Shown: piece by piece, positions 49,915-60,273 of the stretch
Numbering within the stretch: the stretch's first letter is position 1
Layout of the letters: the number at the start of each line of letters is the position of its first letter
Assembly: GCA_023055425.1 (NCBI GenBank)
Contig: JALGPY010000004.1
Coordinates: 114,555,504-114,619,503 of the forward strand
Length of the DNA: 64,000 nt
DNA from: Linanthus parryae
Taxonomy: Eukaryota; Streptophyta; Magnoliopsida; Ericales; Polemoniaceae
Reading direction: 5' to 3'
Notes under the pieces: generated by a model
The model's input: only the letters and a program-made list of their open reading frames with translations
The model's database searches: none
What the model was told of the DNA's origin: nothing
Position numbers and translations under genes: made by a program

Positions 49915-50453
49915 GAATTGCATCTTCTGCTTCTCTCTCTATCTCTAAAAAATTGATCCACTAGTAAAAGAAAATATCAGCCAAAAGTGTCCATTCTTGT
50001 CTTGTTACTCCGCATTTCCGATACCTCTCTTTGTATGAAAAACACAAAGGCACTAATTGAAATTTCGGCGACACGACGACTATAAATTGTTTTACGAGCA
50101 ATCTAAACTACTATGTAAACTTCATGGGAAAGGTCAGAACTTTACAGTTGATCATCACATCGATAATGTTATTTGAGGGGACTTTTGGGTTTTCTAAATT
50201 ACATCACCAGTGCAAGGCTATCACATCGAGCTAAGCGAGAAGGGAAATTATCTCTGGTTGTTTTTTGAATTTGGGTTAGTGCAACAAGTTTGAGATGTGT
50301 ATGGGGTTTCCATAATTGATTTGGAATTCGCGAGCTTGCCATAAATGAAAGGTGTCCGCTTGAAGGGTGAAAGAATAGAGATAATAGCCTAAAATAAAAA
50401 CCTAGCCATTGAATGTTAATAAAAATATCCTGGCCATTGAATGTTAAGAAATA
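49915..50453. other. spacer, no gene seen
   Basis: AT-rich non-coding DNA; short direct repeat CCTAGCCATTGAATGTTAA / CCTGGCCATTGAATGTTAA near 50400-50447, echoed at 50760. Confidence 0.35.
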
Positions 50454-50713
50454 CTACCTTTGTTTCTTCTCTTTCACCTTACTTCACTTTTTGACACTAT
50501 TCATTGAGTCACTTTGACCCGGTGATTTGATTAGCAAAATGATACACGAATTCGGTAATTTTTGCATGATCTTGTAGAGAAAAGTTTACTCTACAATACG
50601 ATGAAAAAATTATCAAAAAATTACATTGTTTTGTTATCCAAATCACCGAGTCAAAATAACCCCGATACGGGTAAAAAAGTCCTCCTAAGGTGAAAGAGAA
50701 GAAACAGAGGTAG
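50454..50713. mobile_element. Stowaway MITE
   Basis: Ends CTACCTTTGTTTCTTCTCTT and complement, TA on both sides, with the core GGTGATTTGATTAGCAAAAT and ACTCTACAATACGATGAAAA shared with the other copies. Confidence 0.8.
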
Positions 50714-51142
50714 TATATCAGTAAGGTGTTTTCCTTCAAAAAAAATGTCAATTAAAATATCCTGGGCATTGAATCTTAAAAAATGCTCAAGACATTTTGA
50801 TATGTAGATTAATAATTATTTTTTACTAAACACAAATTGTTACAAAATAACTTAGTTTAAGTTAATATAGGATAAGATATTGTGGATATCTTTAAGAATA
50901 TCTAACTCATCTAAATAAGAATTCAAACCTAATACTCATTACTTCTTCCCCGATACATAAAATTGCATATGTATAAATAGACGATTATATATCTCAAAGT
51001 TAAATCTACTTAAAATTGTACGTGAAATAGTTTCCATTTATATTTTTTATTTATTCAAGAAATGAAGTATAGATCGAATGATTTCTCTTTCTTCTATTTT
51101 ATATTTATTTCTATATAGATTAACTAAAAGAATCCGAATAAT
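50714..51142. other. spacer, no gene seen
   Basis: AT-rich non-coding DNA without recognisable ends. Confidence 0.3.
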
Positions 51143-51614
51143 CTGGGCCGGCCCATCCACTAGCCGGATTAGGTGTTCGCCTAGGGCCTCCCGTTTCAAG
51201 GGGCCCCGTAGTATTTTTTCAGGAGTAGGGTAATATCGTAAATTTATAATACATTGTGAAAAAGAAAAATTATAGAAAACATTTGGAAGAAAACTAAGTG
51301 ATTTTGAAAATGAAATTACGTGAGAATGATAACTGACTTTAATCGTTTCAATCATCAACAACTTATCCTAATTTTTAGCATTGAATTAGGGAAGATTCTT
51401 TTTTTGAGAAAAAATCATGGAAGATTTTATCTCTTCACCTACCAACGTTCAATTACTTTGATGGTAACCATAATCAACTTGCTACTAATAAAACACGGTA
51501 TATATGCCGCCCTACAGTTAAATATGTTTTTTTTATTCCCAGTTATACTTATGATAAAAGGGGCCTCACTTTCAACTATTGCCTAGGGTCCCCTAAAGTT
51601 TAGGGCCGGCCCTG
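51143..51614. mobile_element. hAT MITE, GGGCCGGCCC ends
   Basis: Ends CTGGGCCGGCCC and (rc) CAGGGCCGGCCC, with a perfect 8-bp duplication CGAATAAT (51135-51142 and 51615-51622). Sub-terminal CTAGGGCCTCC / GGGTCCCCTA. 472 bp, non-coding. Confidence 0.88.
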
Positions 51615-51700
51615 CGAATAATGACCACTCTCATCGAGGAATATATCGAAGAAAAGTCATTTTATAGTGTGTTTGTATATATATAGGCATATGTTATCAT

Positions 51701-51731
<31 letters not shown>

Positions 51732-51752
51732 AAAAAAAAAAAAAAAAAAAAA
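51701..51752. repeat. poly-C / poly-A homopolymer pair
   Basis: About 28 C followed by TCC and about 22 A. Length is likely unreliable in sequencing. Confidence 0.85.
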
Positions 51753-52014
51753 GGTAAAACTTCAGGCATATATATCGAAAGTTTCCAGTACTAGTACTAC
51801 TATTAGAGAATAGAGAGGACACACTTTCGGCCCAGCGAGAAATACACACATGTTTCGAACTCGCATTCAGAGCCCACAATGGACCCCAAAAGAGGAAGTC
51901 CATGAATCACATCTCTGTGTATGACATTTTTGATTGGGCTATATTGTCAAAAGTAGAAAAAAACGATAAAATTAGGACGGTAGCTGTGGACTCCATCCAA
52001 AGTCATACAAAAAT

Positions 52015-52060
52015 TGAAAGTGAGGTCCCAAGTTCGAACGCTTTTGCCTGTTGGGGTTTG
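52015..52060 (+). repeat. possible SINE box B motif
   Basis: GAGGTCCCAAGTTCGAACGC at about 52023-52042 matches the box B region of tRNA-derived SINEs; no box A was found at the right distance. Confidence 0.2.
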
Positions 52061-52179
52061 ATCACACATGTGAGTGTGTGTGTGTTGTTGGTTGATTAGC
52101 CAACGTGCCCCACTGGTGTGGTTCACATTGTTGAGCCTTTGTGTGGTGTTTAATTAGTCTCACCACTGGGTGAGAGGTG

Positions 52180-52353
52180 CTGTGTCATCACGTAGAGAGT
52201 GAGGGGGTTTTACAACAGAGCAGCGAGGCACGGGAAGAAACCAGAGGCATTTTCTGGGTTTCTAAAAGTCACGACCAGCGAGCTTTCCAGGCTATTTCAA
52301 CGTTGATTTTAGATCCGATTCGGCTGAAATTCAGAGAGTTTGTTCTTGGGTAG
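52180..52353 (+). promoter_or_regulatory. probable 5' leader exon of the PEAMT gene
   Basis: A GA-rich stretch (AGAGAGTGAGGGGG) and a moderately GC-rich segment without any ATG ends in TAG|GTAAGT at 52353/52354, a consensus splice donor. The coding exon starts 1.56 kb downstream after likely acceptors (CCCCAACAG near 53800, GGGTTACAG near 53858). A leader intron is usual in plant PEAMT genes. The transcription start was not located. Confidence 0.4.
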
Positions 52354-52455
52354 GTAAGTCACATATCTACCGGTTGGATCGTTGTTTCGTGCTCTCTACA
52401 ACTCCTCTTGTTTAGCCAAGATTTTTTTATCTAGATGTATTTGAGAGCATAGAAG

Positions 52456-53490
52456 GCTAAATTGCACCGGAGGTCTCCATATTTTGCAAAACCGAGCAAG
52501 TGGGCACCAAAATTTCAAAATCGAGCATCACGGATTTCAAATTTTTAATTTTCGAGCAAGTGGGCATCCTTCCGTTAACTTTCCGTTAATATTGGACGGA
52601 AATTATAAAGAGATTTTTGTATCCCTTATTTTCACCTTCAACTTTTTTTAAAATACAAGTTTTACTAAAAATAAAAAGTTAAGAAAATAAAATTTATTTT
52701 AATAATTTGATATATTTAAGATAATGCAATATATTTCATCAAAATTACATATTTTTACATCATTTCAAGATATGAAATATATATTTATTAATATATATCC
52801 GTCAATCTTAAAGTCTTTAATTTTTTAATAGTTTTTTTAAAAAAATCTCAAAACTTCATAATTTCACATGCATTTTTTTAATAAAACAATAACATACAAG
52901 TAATAAAACAATAACATATAAGTATTTTTGTGCATTTTAACAACTAACACAAGAGTTGACACCTGACATTCTTGAGTAATTTATTTATTGTAATGATTTG
53001 TATTTTTCATGCAAATTTAATAGACAATATTGTATAAAAAAATACAATGATACTTGTATGTTACTGTTTTCTTAAAAAATACATGTGAAATTATAAAATT
53101 TGAGATTCTTTTTAAACACTATTAAAGAAGTTAAAGACTTTAAGATTGACGGATGTGTGTTAATAAAAAAATATTTAATATATTGAAATGATGTAAAAAT
53201 ATGTAATTTTGATAAAATATATTGCATTATCTTACATATATCAATTTATTAAATTATTATTTTTTATTTACTTTTTTTTAGTAAAACTTGTATTTTAAAA
53301 AAGTTAAAGGTGAAAATAAGGGGTACAAAAGTCTTTTTATAATTTTCCGTCCAATATTAACGGAAAGTTAACGGAATGATACCTACTTGCTCGAAAATTC
53401 AAAATTTGGGACCTGTGGTGCTCGATTTTGAAATTTGGGTGCCTACTTGCTCGATTTTGCAAAATATGGGTACCTTCGGTGCAATTTAGC
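52456..53490. mobile_element. long foldback (TIR) element in the PEAMT leader intron
   Basis: GCTAAATTGCACCGGAGGT... at the left is the inverse of ...ACCTTCGGTGCAATTTAGC at the right. The arms match over most of their length (for example CGAGCAAGTGGGCA / TGCCTACTTGCTCG and CCGTTAACTTTCCGTTAATA / its complement), so nearly all of the 1035 bp can fold on itself, with the turn near 52950-53000. No coding content. A target duplication was not clearly seen (TAGAAGG versus TAGCAAAGG). Confidence 0.75.
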
Positions 53491-53910
53491 TAGCAAAGGA
53501 TGATTTTTTCTTGTTGCTTGGTCGATCCTCTAGCTTGCTAGAGATGTATGAGGGTTGATCCTACTATTGATTTGATATAGTGGAAGTATTTGAGTCGGAG
53601 AGGCGATTCCGTGGGTTTTCCTGTTTTTCGGGTTTTCCACGTTAAAAATTGGCTCTTGTCTCGTTTTAGTTTATTGTCTTCAATTGCATTGTCCGGCTCT
53701 CCGTTTAGTTGCATATCCATGTAGAAAGTGCGATTCTTTAGGCGTTTTGCTTCTGATACGACTTGGTTTGTCGTGTTTTTGAGCCCGGATTCCCCAACAG
53801 AACATACATCACTTTATTGTAGTAGCATTATAAAACTTTAACCTCCTTGGGTTACAGAGTTAGGGAATTCTCTTCAATTCCTTCAGGCAATCCCCTGAGA
53901 GACGTGAAGC

Positions 53911-56869
53911 ATGGCCGCCACAGGTGAGCAACCGTGTCCTCTCTGTGAAATGCATATAACAATGTGTATAAGCAAATGAGAGATCATTAATGTAACTGAC
54001 TAATTTTGTAGGAGAAATGCAGAATAGCTACTGGTCTGTACACGCTGTCGAACTCACCAACGCTATGATTCTCGACTCCCAAGTCGTTGATCTCGATCAA
54101 GAAAACACAACTGAGGTATGGCTCTGTGTGTGTGTGTGTGTTTTGATAGGCTTGTTTCCTGAAGCTGCTTCTATTTGGTTCTTATTGGATGCAAATCTAC
54201 CTTACAAGTTAGTAAGGTAAAAGTGTGAGATTGGTTATCTATTTCTATTTCTGTTTATTGGACAACCAGTTTCACTAATTGAAGACAAGCATCTATAACT
54301 TGATTGAACAAAAATGTAAAGAGTAATAGTGCCAATTGAGTGGTTTATTATACTTACAAATCTTGTCTTAAAAGAGTCCAATTACTCGAAATTTGAAGGA
54401 ATTATGGTGGATTTTTTCCTCTTTCCGTCGATATAAACATGTATGGTTAACTTATACCACTAATGTCAGGTCCTTGCTATGCTTCCACCTTTTGAGGGGA
54501 AATCAGTGTTGGAACTACGAGCTGGCGTTGGTCGTTTTACTGGTGAGCTAGCTCAGAAAGCTGGACAGTTGATAGCTGTGGACTTCATCGAAAGTTTAAT
54601 AAACAAGGTAAATGATCCGTGGACGAAGCCTCGTAAGATGGAAGATTGATAGAACAACTAATGATCATCTCCCTTTGTGATTTCAACTTTATAATAGTAG
54701 TTTATTTTCTGATTTTCAGAATGAAGCTGTTAAAGGGGATCATAAAAATGTCATGTTTAAGTGTGCAGATGTGACGTTCCCAGATTTCAGCATTTCACCA
54801 GAATCCGTGGATTTGATTGTCTCCAACCCTCTCTTGATGTATCTCCCAGACATAGAGGTGAATTTCCTTCTTCTTTATGTTGATTTGAATGTTTCGGTTA
54901 TTGGATGCTTAAATAGTTAAATGTATCCTTTCCCTTTCATTCTAGGTTGTGAAACTTGTGGAAAGAATGGTTAAATGGTTAAAGCTTGACGGATACATTT
55001 TTGTCAGAGAGCGAAGCTTTCATGATGATAAAAAGAATATCCTGACCCATTACCGCGGATCCAGATACTATACAAAGGTTTGACTTGTTGGATTTTAAGG
55101 TTATACATGTCAACACGGACTTATTCATATGGAAAAACAGCTAACAAACTCATTAAGATAACCTTTAACTATTTGCAGGTGTTCAAGGAATGTGTGGAGC
55201 ACGACGGTTCGGGGAACTCCTTTGAACTCTCTCTTGTAGGCTATAAAAGCATTGGAGTTGATGTTAGTAACAAAAAGAACCGAAACCAGTTATGATCATT
55301 TTTTGCCCTACCATTTTCATATTGATAACTGATATGTTGAATGATGATGATGATGATACAGGTTTGCTGGTTATGGCAGAAGGTTAGATCAGAGGACGAT
55401 AAAGAGTTCCAAAAATTCTTGGATAATGTTCAATACAAAAGTAACGGGATATTGAGATATGAGCGCATGTTTGGTCCTGGTTATGTTAGCACAGGAGGAT
55501 TCGGTGAGTAGCATATCCTGTCTCATATTTTACAGCACCCAAACACACTAAAACAGCATATCAGATCCTGCATAATCCCACAGTATACATAACCCACCTC
55601 AGACCCCAACATACATCATATCCCACTGCTTTATATCCGCTACCCAAACAAGCTTTTGTGCTTCTTCGTGTTTCATAAAATCTGAATGACAAGAATCTAT
55701 CCAATGTTGTGCAGAGTCGACAAAGGAATTCGTCGAGAAGCTTGACCTGAAGCCAGGTCAGAAGGTCCTGGATGTGGGGTGTGGGATAGGTGGAGGTGAC
55801 TTTTACATGGCTGAGAAGTTTGGTGTTCATGTCACTGGCATCGACCTCTCCGTGAACATGATTTCAATCGCGCTGGAGCGTGCAATTGGGCTCAATCTCT
55901 CGGTGGAATTCGAGATTGCGGATTGCACTAAGAAAACGTATCCAGACGGCACGTTTGACGTGGTTTACAGCCGCGGCACCATGCTCCACATTCAAGTAAG
56001 AGTTTTGTCATTTCAGCTCTCTTGTAATTGGAACTAGCCGTTTAGCCCAGTATTTTGGCCCTGAGACAGTTCAATCCTCCCCTTAGCAACAAAAATTACC
56101 TGATGTTCTATGTACTTGACAAAAAAATAATAATAAGTATATGTAGTTAAAATTGGATATTTACTAATTATGAGTGCTCGGTCATTTTGTAACAGAACAA
56201 GCCGGCATTGTTCAAGAACTTCTACAAATGGTTGAAGCCAGGAGGCAAAGTTTTGATCAGCGATTACTGTAGGAGCCCAAAACCTCCAACCCCAGAATTT
56301 GCTGCTTACATCAAGCAGAGAGGTTATGATCTCCACAGTGTAGAAGCATATAGACAGGTATGAATCAATGTACCAAATATACTTTTTTTTTACTCATTTC
56401 GCACTTCTTAAAAACTGCATATACATTGTTTTACTGAAAACACGCTTGTTTGGTATAATTCACAGATGCTTAGAGATGCCGGTTTCAGTGAGGTCATTGC
56501 TGAGGATCGAACAGATCAGGTTCTTGTTTCTCATTTCTGTAATCTTCTATTGTATGAATTGTATGAAGTGAGATGGTTTCTTAAACTGAACTAGCTACTA
56601 ATTTTATGTGCTCCAGTTCTTAAAAGTTTTGCAGAGGGAACTAGATGAAACCGAGAAGCAGAAAGAAGAATTTATAAAAGATTTCTCTGAAGTAAGTTAG
56701 TTTCTATTTGTGTCTTCTCTTCATTGTTGTAACTCGATTTTTTCCTAATTGCATATGCTATAACCTGTAGGACGATTATAATTACATGGTGGGAGGATGG
56801 AAAGCTAAGCAAATCAGGAGCTCCTCGGGCGAGCAGAAGTGGGGACTCTTCATTGCAAACAAGTATTGA
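53911..56869 (+). CDS. PEAMT: phosphoethanolamine N-methyltransferase, divergent copy
   Basis: Two-domain SAM-dependent methyltransferase family that makes phosphocholine from phosphoethanolamine in the cytosol. Exons: 53911-53923, 54012-54115, 54470-54607, 54720-54857, 54946-55077, 55179-55289 (see below), 55362-55503, 55715-55995, 56196-56357, 56466-56519, 56617-56691, 56771-56869; about 482 residues against about 490 usual. Domain 1: [11 protein letters not shown], motif [17 protein letters not shown] (R56 where Gly is invariant), SNPLLMYL (P122 for Trp). Domain 2: motif [12 protein letters not shown], catalytic-latch Tyr237 (NVQY) and His351 kept, but YSRGTMLH has Gly347 where the family has Asp. 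The C-terminus [20 protein letters not shown] is normal. The exon 6 donor reads AACCAG|TTATGA (TT instead of GT at 55290); an in-frame GT at 55263 (GAT|GTTAGT) could be used instead, dropping nine codons. No stop or frameshift otherwise. Either a decaying duplicate or an enzyme with altered activity. Confidence 0.9.
55263..55291 (+). other. altered 5' splice site in PEAMT exon 6
   Basis: The homologous donor position after AACCAG begins TTATGATC; a G-to-T change at +1 from GTATGATC would explain it. Upstream, GAT|GTTAGT at 55262/55263 is an acceptable donor in the same phase and joins cleanly to GTT TGC TGG of exon 7. Use of the shifted GT at 55289 (CCA|GTTATG) would frameshift and stop within about 25 codons. 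Confidence 0.75.
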
Positions 56870-58045
56870 TCCGTAGTCTTATGTTTGTCGCTTCTGCTAC
56901 TCATTTTGTCGCCAGTTTCAAGTACTAGAATAATGTGAACTGTGGTCTTTACTGTTTCTCTTATGTTAGTCGCTTCATTTCGCCTGCCTAAATATTACTC
57001 CTAGTATTCACTCTACAGTGATGTTTCCAAGACATATGAATATATGATAACTACATCTTCCATCTAATTAAAATGAGTGATTTATTGTGATTTGACTAGC
57101 AAAGCGATACTGAATTTTTTTTCTTCACAGTGTAGCACAATCAAAATTATTGTACAATATGGTGAAAAGATTAACAAGTTCTTTTATTGTTTGGAAATCC
57201 AGTTACCTCCTCAAAATGATTAGAAAAAACAGCAGCAGCGCACTCATTGCGGGTTAGCGTTATAATACCACCTACTAATATATATTATTATCTCTTGATC
57301 CAAGAATTATATATTGATCCAAGAAAATGAAAAGTTAGTCTGTCTTCTTCAGTCTCGAACTGTACCCACGCGTTTCAAGAGAAAGTTTACCAGAAGTGGA
57401 TCTTCAGATCCAACAATATTTTCTTTTACCACTGAATTAAACAATCAACAACATGAATTATTTCTACTTTTGTCTCATGCAGGCAAGGGGAGTAGTGCAT
57501 GTTTGGTATTGATTATCTTTTTAAACTCATTTGGTAGCGTCGGTGTTTTTGCCTATTTAAAAATAAAAACATTTCGAAAAAAAAGTTGTTTAAAAAAAGC
57601 AACAATGTTTTTTTTCATATTATTGGTCGTTAAAGACATTTCAACCTATGATTAGATGCCAATTGTGTAAACACTGTTTTTCAATACATACTAAACCGTT
57701 TTTTTATTATGTTTTAAACGTATTTTTTCAGCATGTTTTTTCCACTGTCTTTCTTGTTTTTAAACGGATACCAAATAGGCTCTAACTCTTGTTCTTCTTT
57801 TAGTTTTTCCAACAATAAGATGCAACGCTAACTCCACTAATCGTATCGAAAAAGTAGGGATATCAGTTACATTTTATTTTTTCAACAATACTTCAACAAG
57901 CCTAAAAAGGGGGAAAACGGAAGGGCAATTTTATCGCCAAATTTGGCACGGTAGATGCTTGTCATCTATTTTGCATTTGTGGATGCATGCTTTGTTGGAC
58001 TGTAACTTTTAGCATAGTTCTTTATATTTTGCAGAAACAACTATA
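56870..58045. other. PEAMT 3' UTR and spacer with a MITE core
   Basis: 57085-57200 carries the Stowaway-family core (GATTTGACTAGCAAAGCGAT ... GTACAATATGGTGAAAAGAT) but its ends are eroded. 57499-57780 is AT-rich with opposed TTTGGTA / TACCAAA motifs, perhaps another old MITE. The 113-codon frame at 57314-57655 shows no domain and I do not call it. Confidence 0.4.
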
Positions 58046-58706
58046 GTTTGCATTAGCTGCTGGAGATGCTTAGAAGTCATGGAATACTAAAACGTCAACA
58101 TTTTAGGGGAGTTAATAGAAGTCAGTTGCCGTGGTTGAGGGTAACGATATAAAATTTATGATTGAAATACAAAGAAGAAGGAAATGGAAGATGATTTTAT
58201 CAACAATGGCAGCATGTATTGCCGTGAATTCAGGAGATCAACCAAGGCGAGAGAAGTGAAGACAATGGTTAGCTACTTTCGTACAAAGGTAAGACGGGCA
58301 CTTTGTGAAATTTATCAAATATATAGGTGAAGATAATAATTTTAATAGAATCTCTAAACGCCTCTAAATACCGCACGCACGTTTAGAGATTCTTTTAAAA
58401 TTATTATCGTCTCTTATATCTTTGATATATTGCACAAATTGCCTGTCTTACCTTTGTACGAAAGTAGCTAACCATTGTCTTCACTTTTCTCACTTTGGTT
58501 GATCTCCTGAATTCACGGCAATACATGCTTCCACTGTTGATAAAATCATCTCCTCATTTCCTTCATCTTTGTATTTCAATCATAAATTTTATATCGTTAC
58601 CCTCAACCATGACAAATCCAAAACCGTACTTCTATTAACTCCCCTAAAATGCTGGCGTTATATTATTCAATGACTTCTAAGAGCATCTCCAGCAGGTAAT
58701 GCAAAC
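58046..58706. mobile_element. foldback element with about 310-bp arms
   Basis: GTTTGCATTAGCTGCTGGAG at the left mirrors CTCCAGCAGGTAATGCAAAC at the right. The two halves match almost throughout (for example GAGATCAACC / GGTTGATCTC; GCTACTTTCGTACAAAGGTA / complement), meeting at GAATCTCTAAACG...CGTTTAGAGATTC (58348-58393). A transcript would form a near-perfect hairpin of about 310 bp with a loop of about 20 nt. No protein. Confidence 0.85.
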
Positions 58707-58735
58707 TCGTAGCAAAAGAGTGTTGGCGTGCAATC

Positions 58736-59260
58736 TTGGGTGATAATTTCTCCAGAAGCATCCACGGACCCATCAAGGTCTGGTTCCCACAAGCTTACCT
58801 AAAAGCTAGCACGGGAGACAGAAGGAAGATGAGTTTGATGATCTACCAGATCTGGAGGTATAGAAACAATCTGATTTTCAAGAACAAGAAAGGAAGCCCA
58901 GAGAAAACCGTTGAAGATGATCTAGCTTACCTCAGTGAGTTAGATGGACTCATGCATGGGATAGATTTGGCTAACCCGACTCAGAACGTGGTGGAACCGC
59001 TGATGAACAGGAAAAGTCAACCGGATGGCTGGGTCATCGTGAGCACACCGCCTGGAACTCGCAAACGAGATCGGCAGCTGTAGGTGCTGTCATCTGAGAC
59101 CACACCGGCGTCTTCATCGCCGGTAGAGCTAAAGCTATCCCCTTTACAATCTCAGCCAAAGCTGCTGAAGCAGAAGCGTTGTTGGAAGAGGTGAAGCTCG
59201 CGATCGAAACGAATCAAGCTCAGATCTGGATTGAGTGTGATTCTCTCTCTCTCTGACCAG
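58736..59260 (+). pseudogene. LINE ORF2 C-terminal fragment (linker and RNase H)
   Basis: Frame from 58736 reads FPQAYLKASTGDRRKMSLMI and IWRYRNNLIFKNKKGSPEKT, the typical linker between zf-RVT and RNase H in plant LINEs (IW-x-RN-x-x-F-x-x-K). After a frameshift near 59050 it continues as RSAAVGAVI, DHTGVFIAGRAKAIP, AEAEALLEEVKLAIE and IWIECDS: the RNase H core with its Glu and Asp. It ends in a CT run near 59250. A different LINE from the one at 45 kb. Confidence 0.65.
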
Positions 59261-59339
59261 AGAGATGATTAACCGATGGAAAGGGGGAAAGTACATTGAA
59301 GACATCACCGAAGTTAATATTTAATACACTGTTTTTATT

Positions 59340-60273
59340 ATACGGGTAAATTGAAGGCTATTCGTGAAGTTTAGATTATAGTTTTCAAAATCGTATGTCA
59401 ATTGGGGAGGTATTTGTGGTTTCAGAAAAAGATAAACTAGTTAATTATTGGTTCTGGATGTAGTTTGAAGAAGCTCTAAAACTGATAACTCGACATTAGG
59501 AGTTATATTGTTTACGATCCACGACCGTTTTGCGAGCGTTTCGGTGTATTTATGTGAGAAATTGGCCAAATTCGGGTTGTTTTGAGCATACATGAGTTAT
59601 TGAGCTTTATTTCGTAATCCGGGCGTTTTTCGTATGATTTATACATTGTTTATCGCATGTGATCTTCCGGTATGTTTTCGTGTTGTGTATTTCAGGAACC
59701 GGGAGCTTGGAGCGATGATTTTGGAGCGGAAACGAACTTCGGAACACAAGGATAGCTCAAAGATATGCTCGGGAATGGAGACGAGAGACGAGGAATCAAG
59801 AAAAGAAGAGAAGAATGGAAGATTGGAGAGGTGTTCGTGCGAACAAGGCTGTGTTCGCACGAACACAATGCCTTGGAAGAAATTTTGAAGGCCAAAATGG
59901 GTGAAAAACATTATGCTGGAAAATAAACACCAAACCATGTTCGCACGAACACTGTTCGCACGATCACTGTTCCCACGAACAGTCGAGTGTTCGTGCGAAC
60001 AGCTGGGCCATACGCAATTTTTTTGGGTTTTTTGGTGATTTTGGGAAACTTTAGAGACTCCAGCCCTATTCTAACGTTGGGGGACGATGTTAGGGAGGTA
60101 TACACACAAGTTTGGAGTCTAGAGAGCTGGAGAAGAAGATCAAGAACGCTTGGAGCTTGGAGGATCATCAAGCGTGAAGATTTTTGCGTTTGATCTTTGT
60201 TTCTTCTTCTTTTCTTCATGAACTCTACTATTTTGCTTATGTTGAACAATATTATGTCTAGCTAAACACTTTA
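59340..60273. repeat. LTR fragment (Athila-like gypsy), cut by the next LTR
   Basis: Text such as CTATTTTGCTTATGTTGAAC and TATGTCTAGCTAAACA near 60230-60270 is like that seen in the LTR/leader of plant Athila-type elements, from memory and not aligned. The element stops abruptly at the gypsy LTR start at 60274. It contains the inverted-repeat motif cluster at 59832-60001. The frames on both strands here are overlapping accidents. Confidence 0.4.
59832..60001. repeat. six copies of TGTTCGYRCGAACA
   Basis: 14-bp motifs at 59832 (TGTTCGTGCGAACA), 59852 (TGTTCGCACGAACA), 59938 (TGTTCGCACGAACA), 59953 (TGTTCGCACGATCA), 59968 (TGTTCCCACGAACA) and 59988 (TGTTCGTGCGAACA). Each is a 6-bp inverted repeat around TG or CA. 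Three neighbours are spaced exactly 15 bp apart. Function unknown. Confidence 0.9.

Noticed and set aside
59832..60001. CRISPR-like array
   Set aside because: Plant nuclear DNA; repeats are 14 bp with spacers from 1 to 72 bp and vary in sequence.
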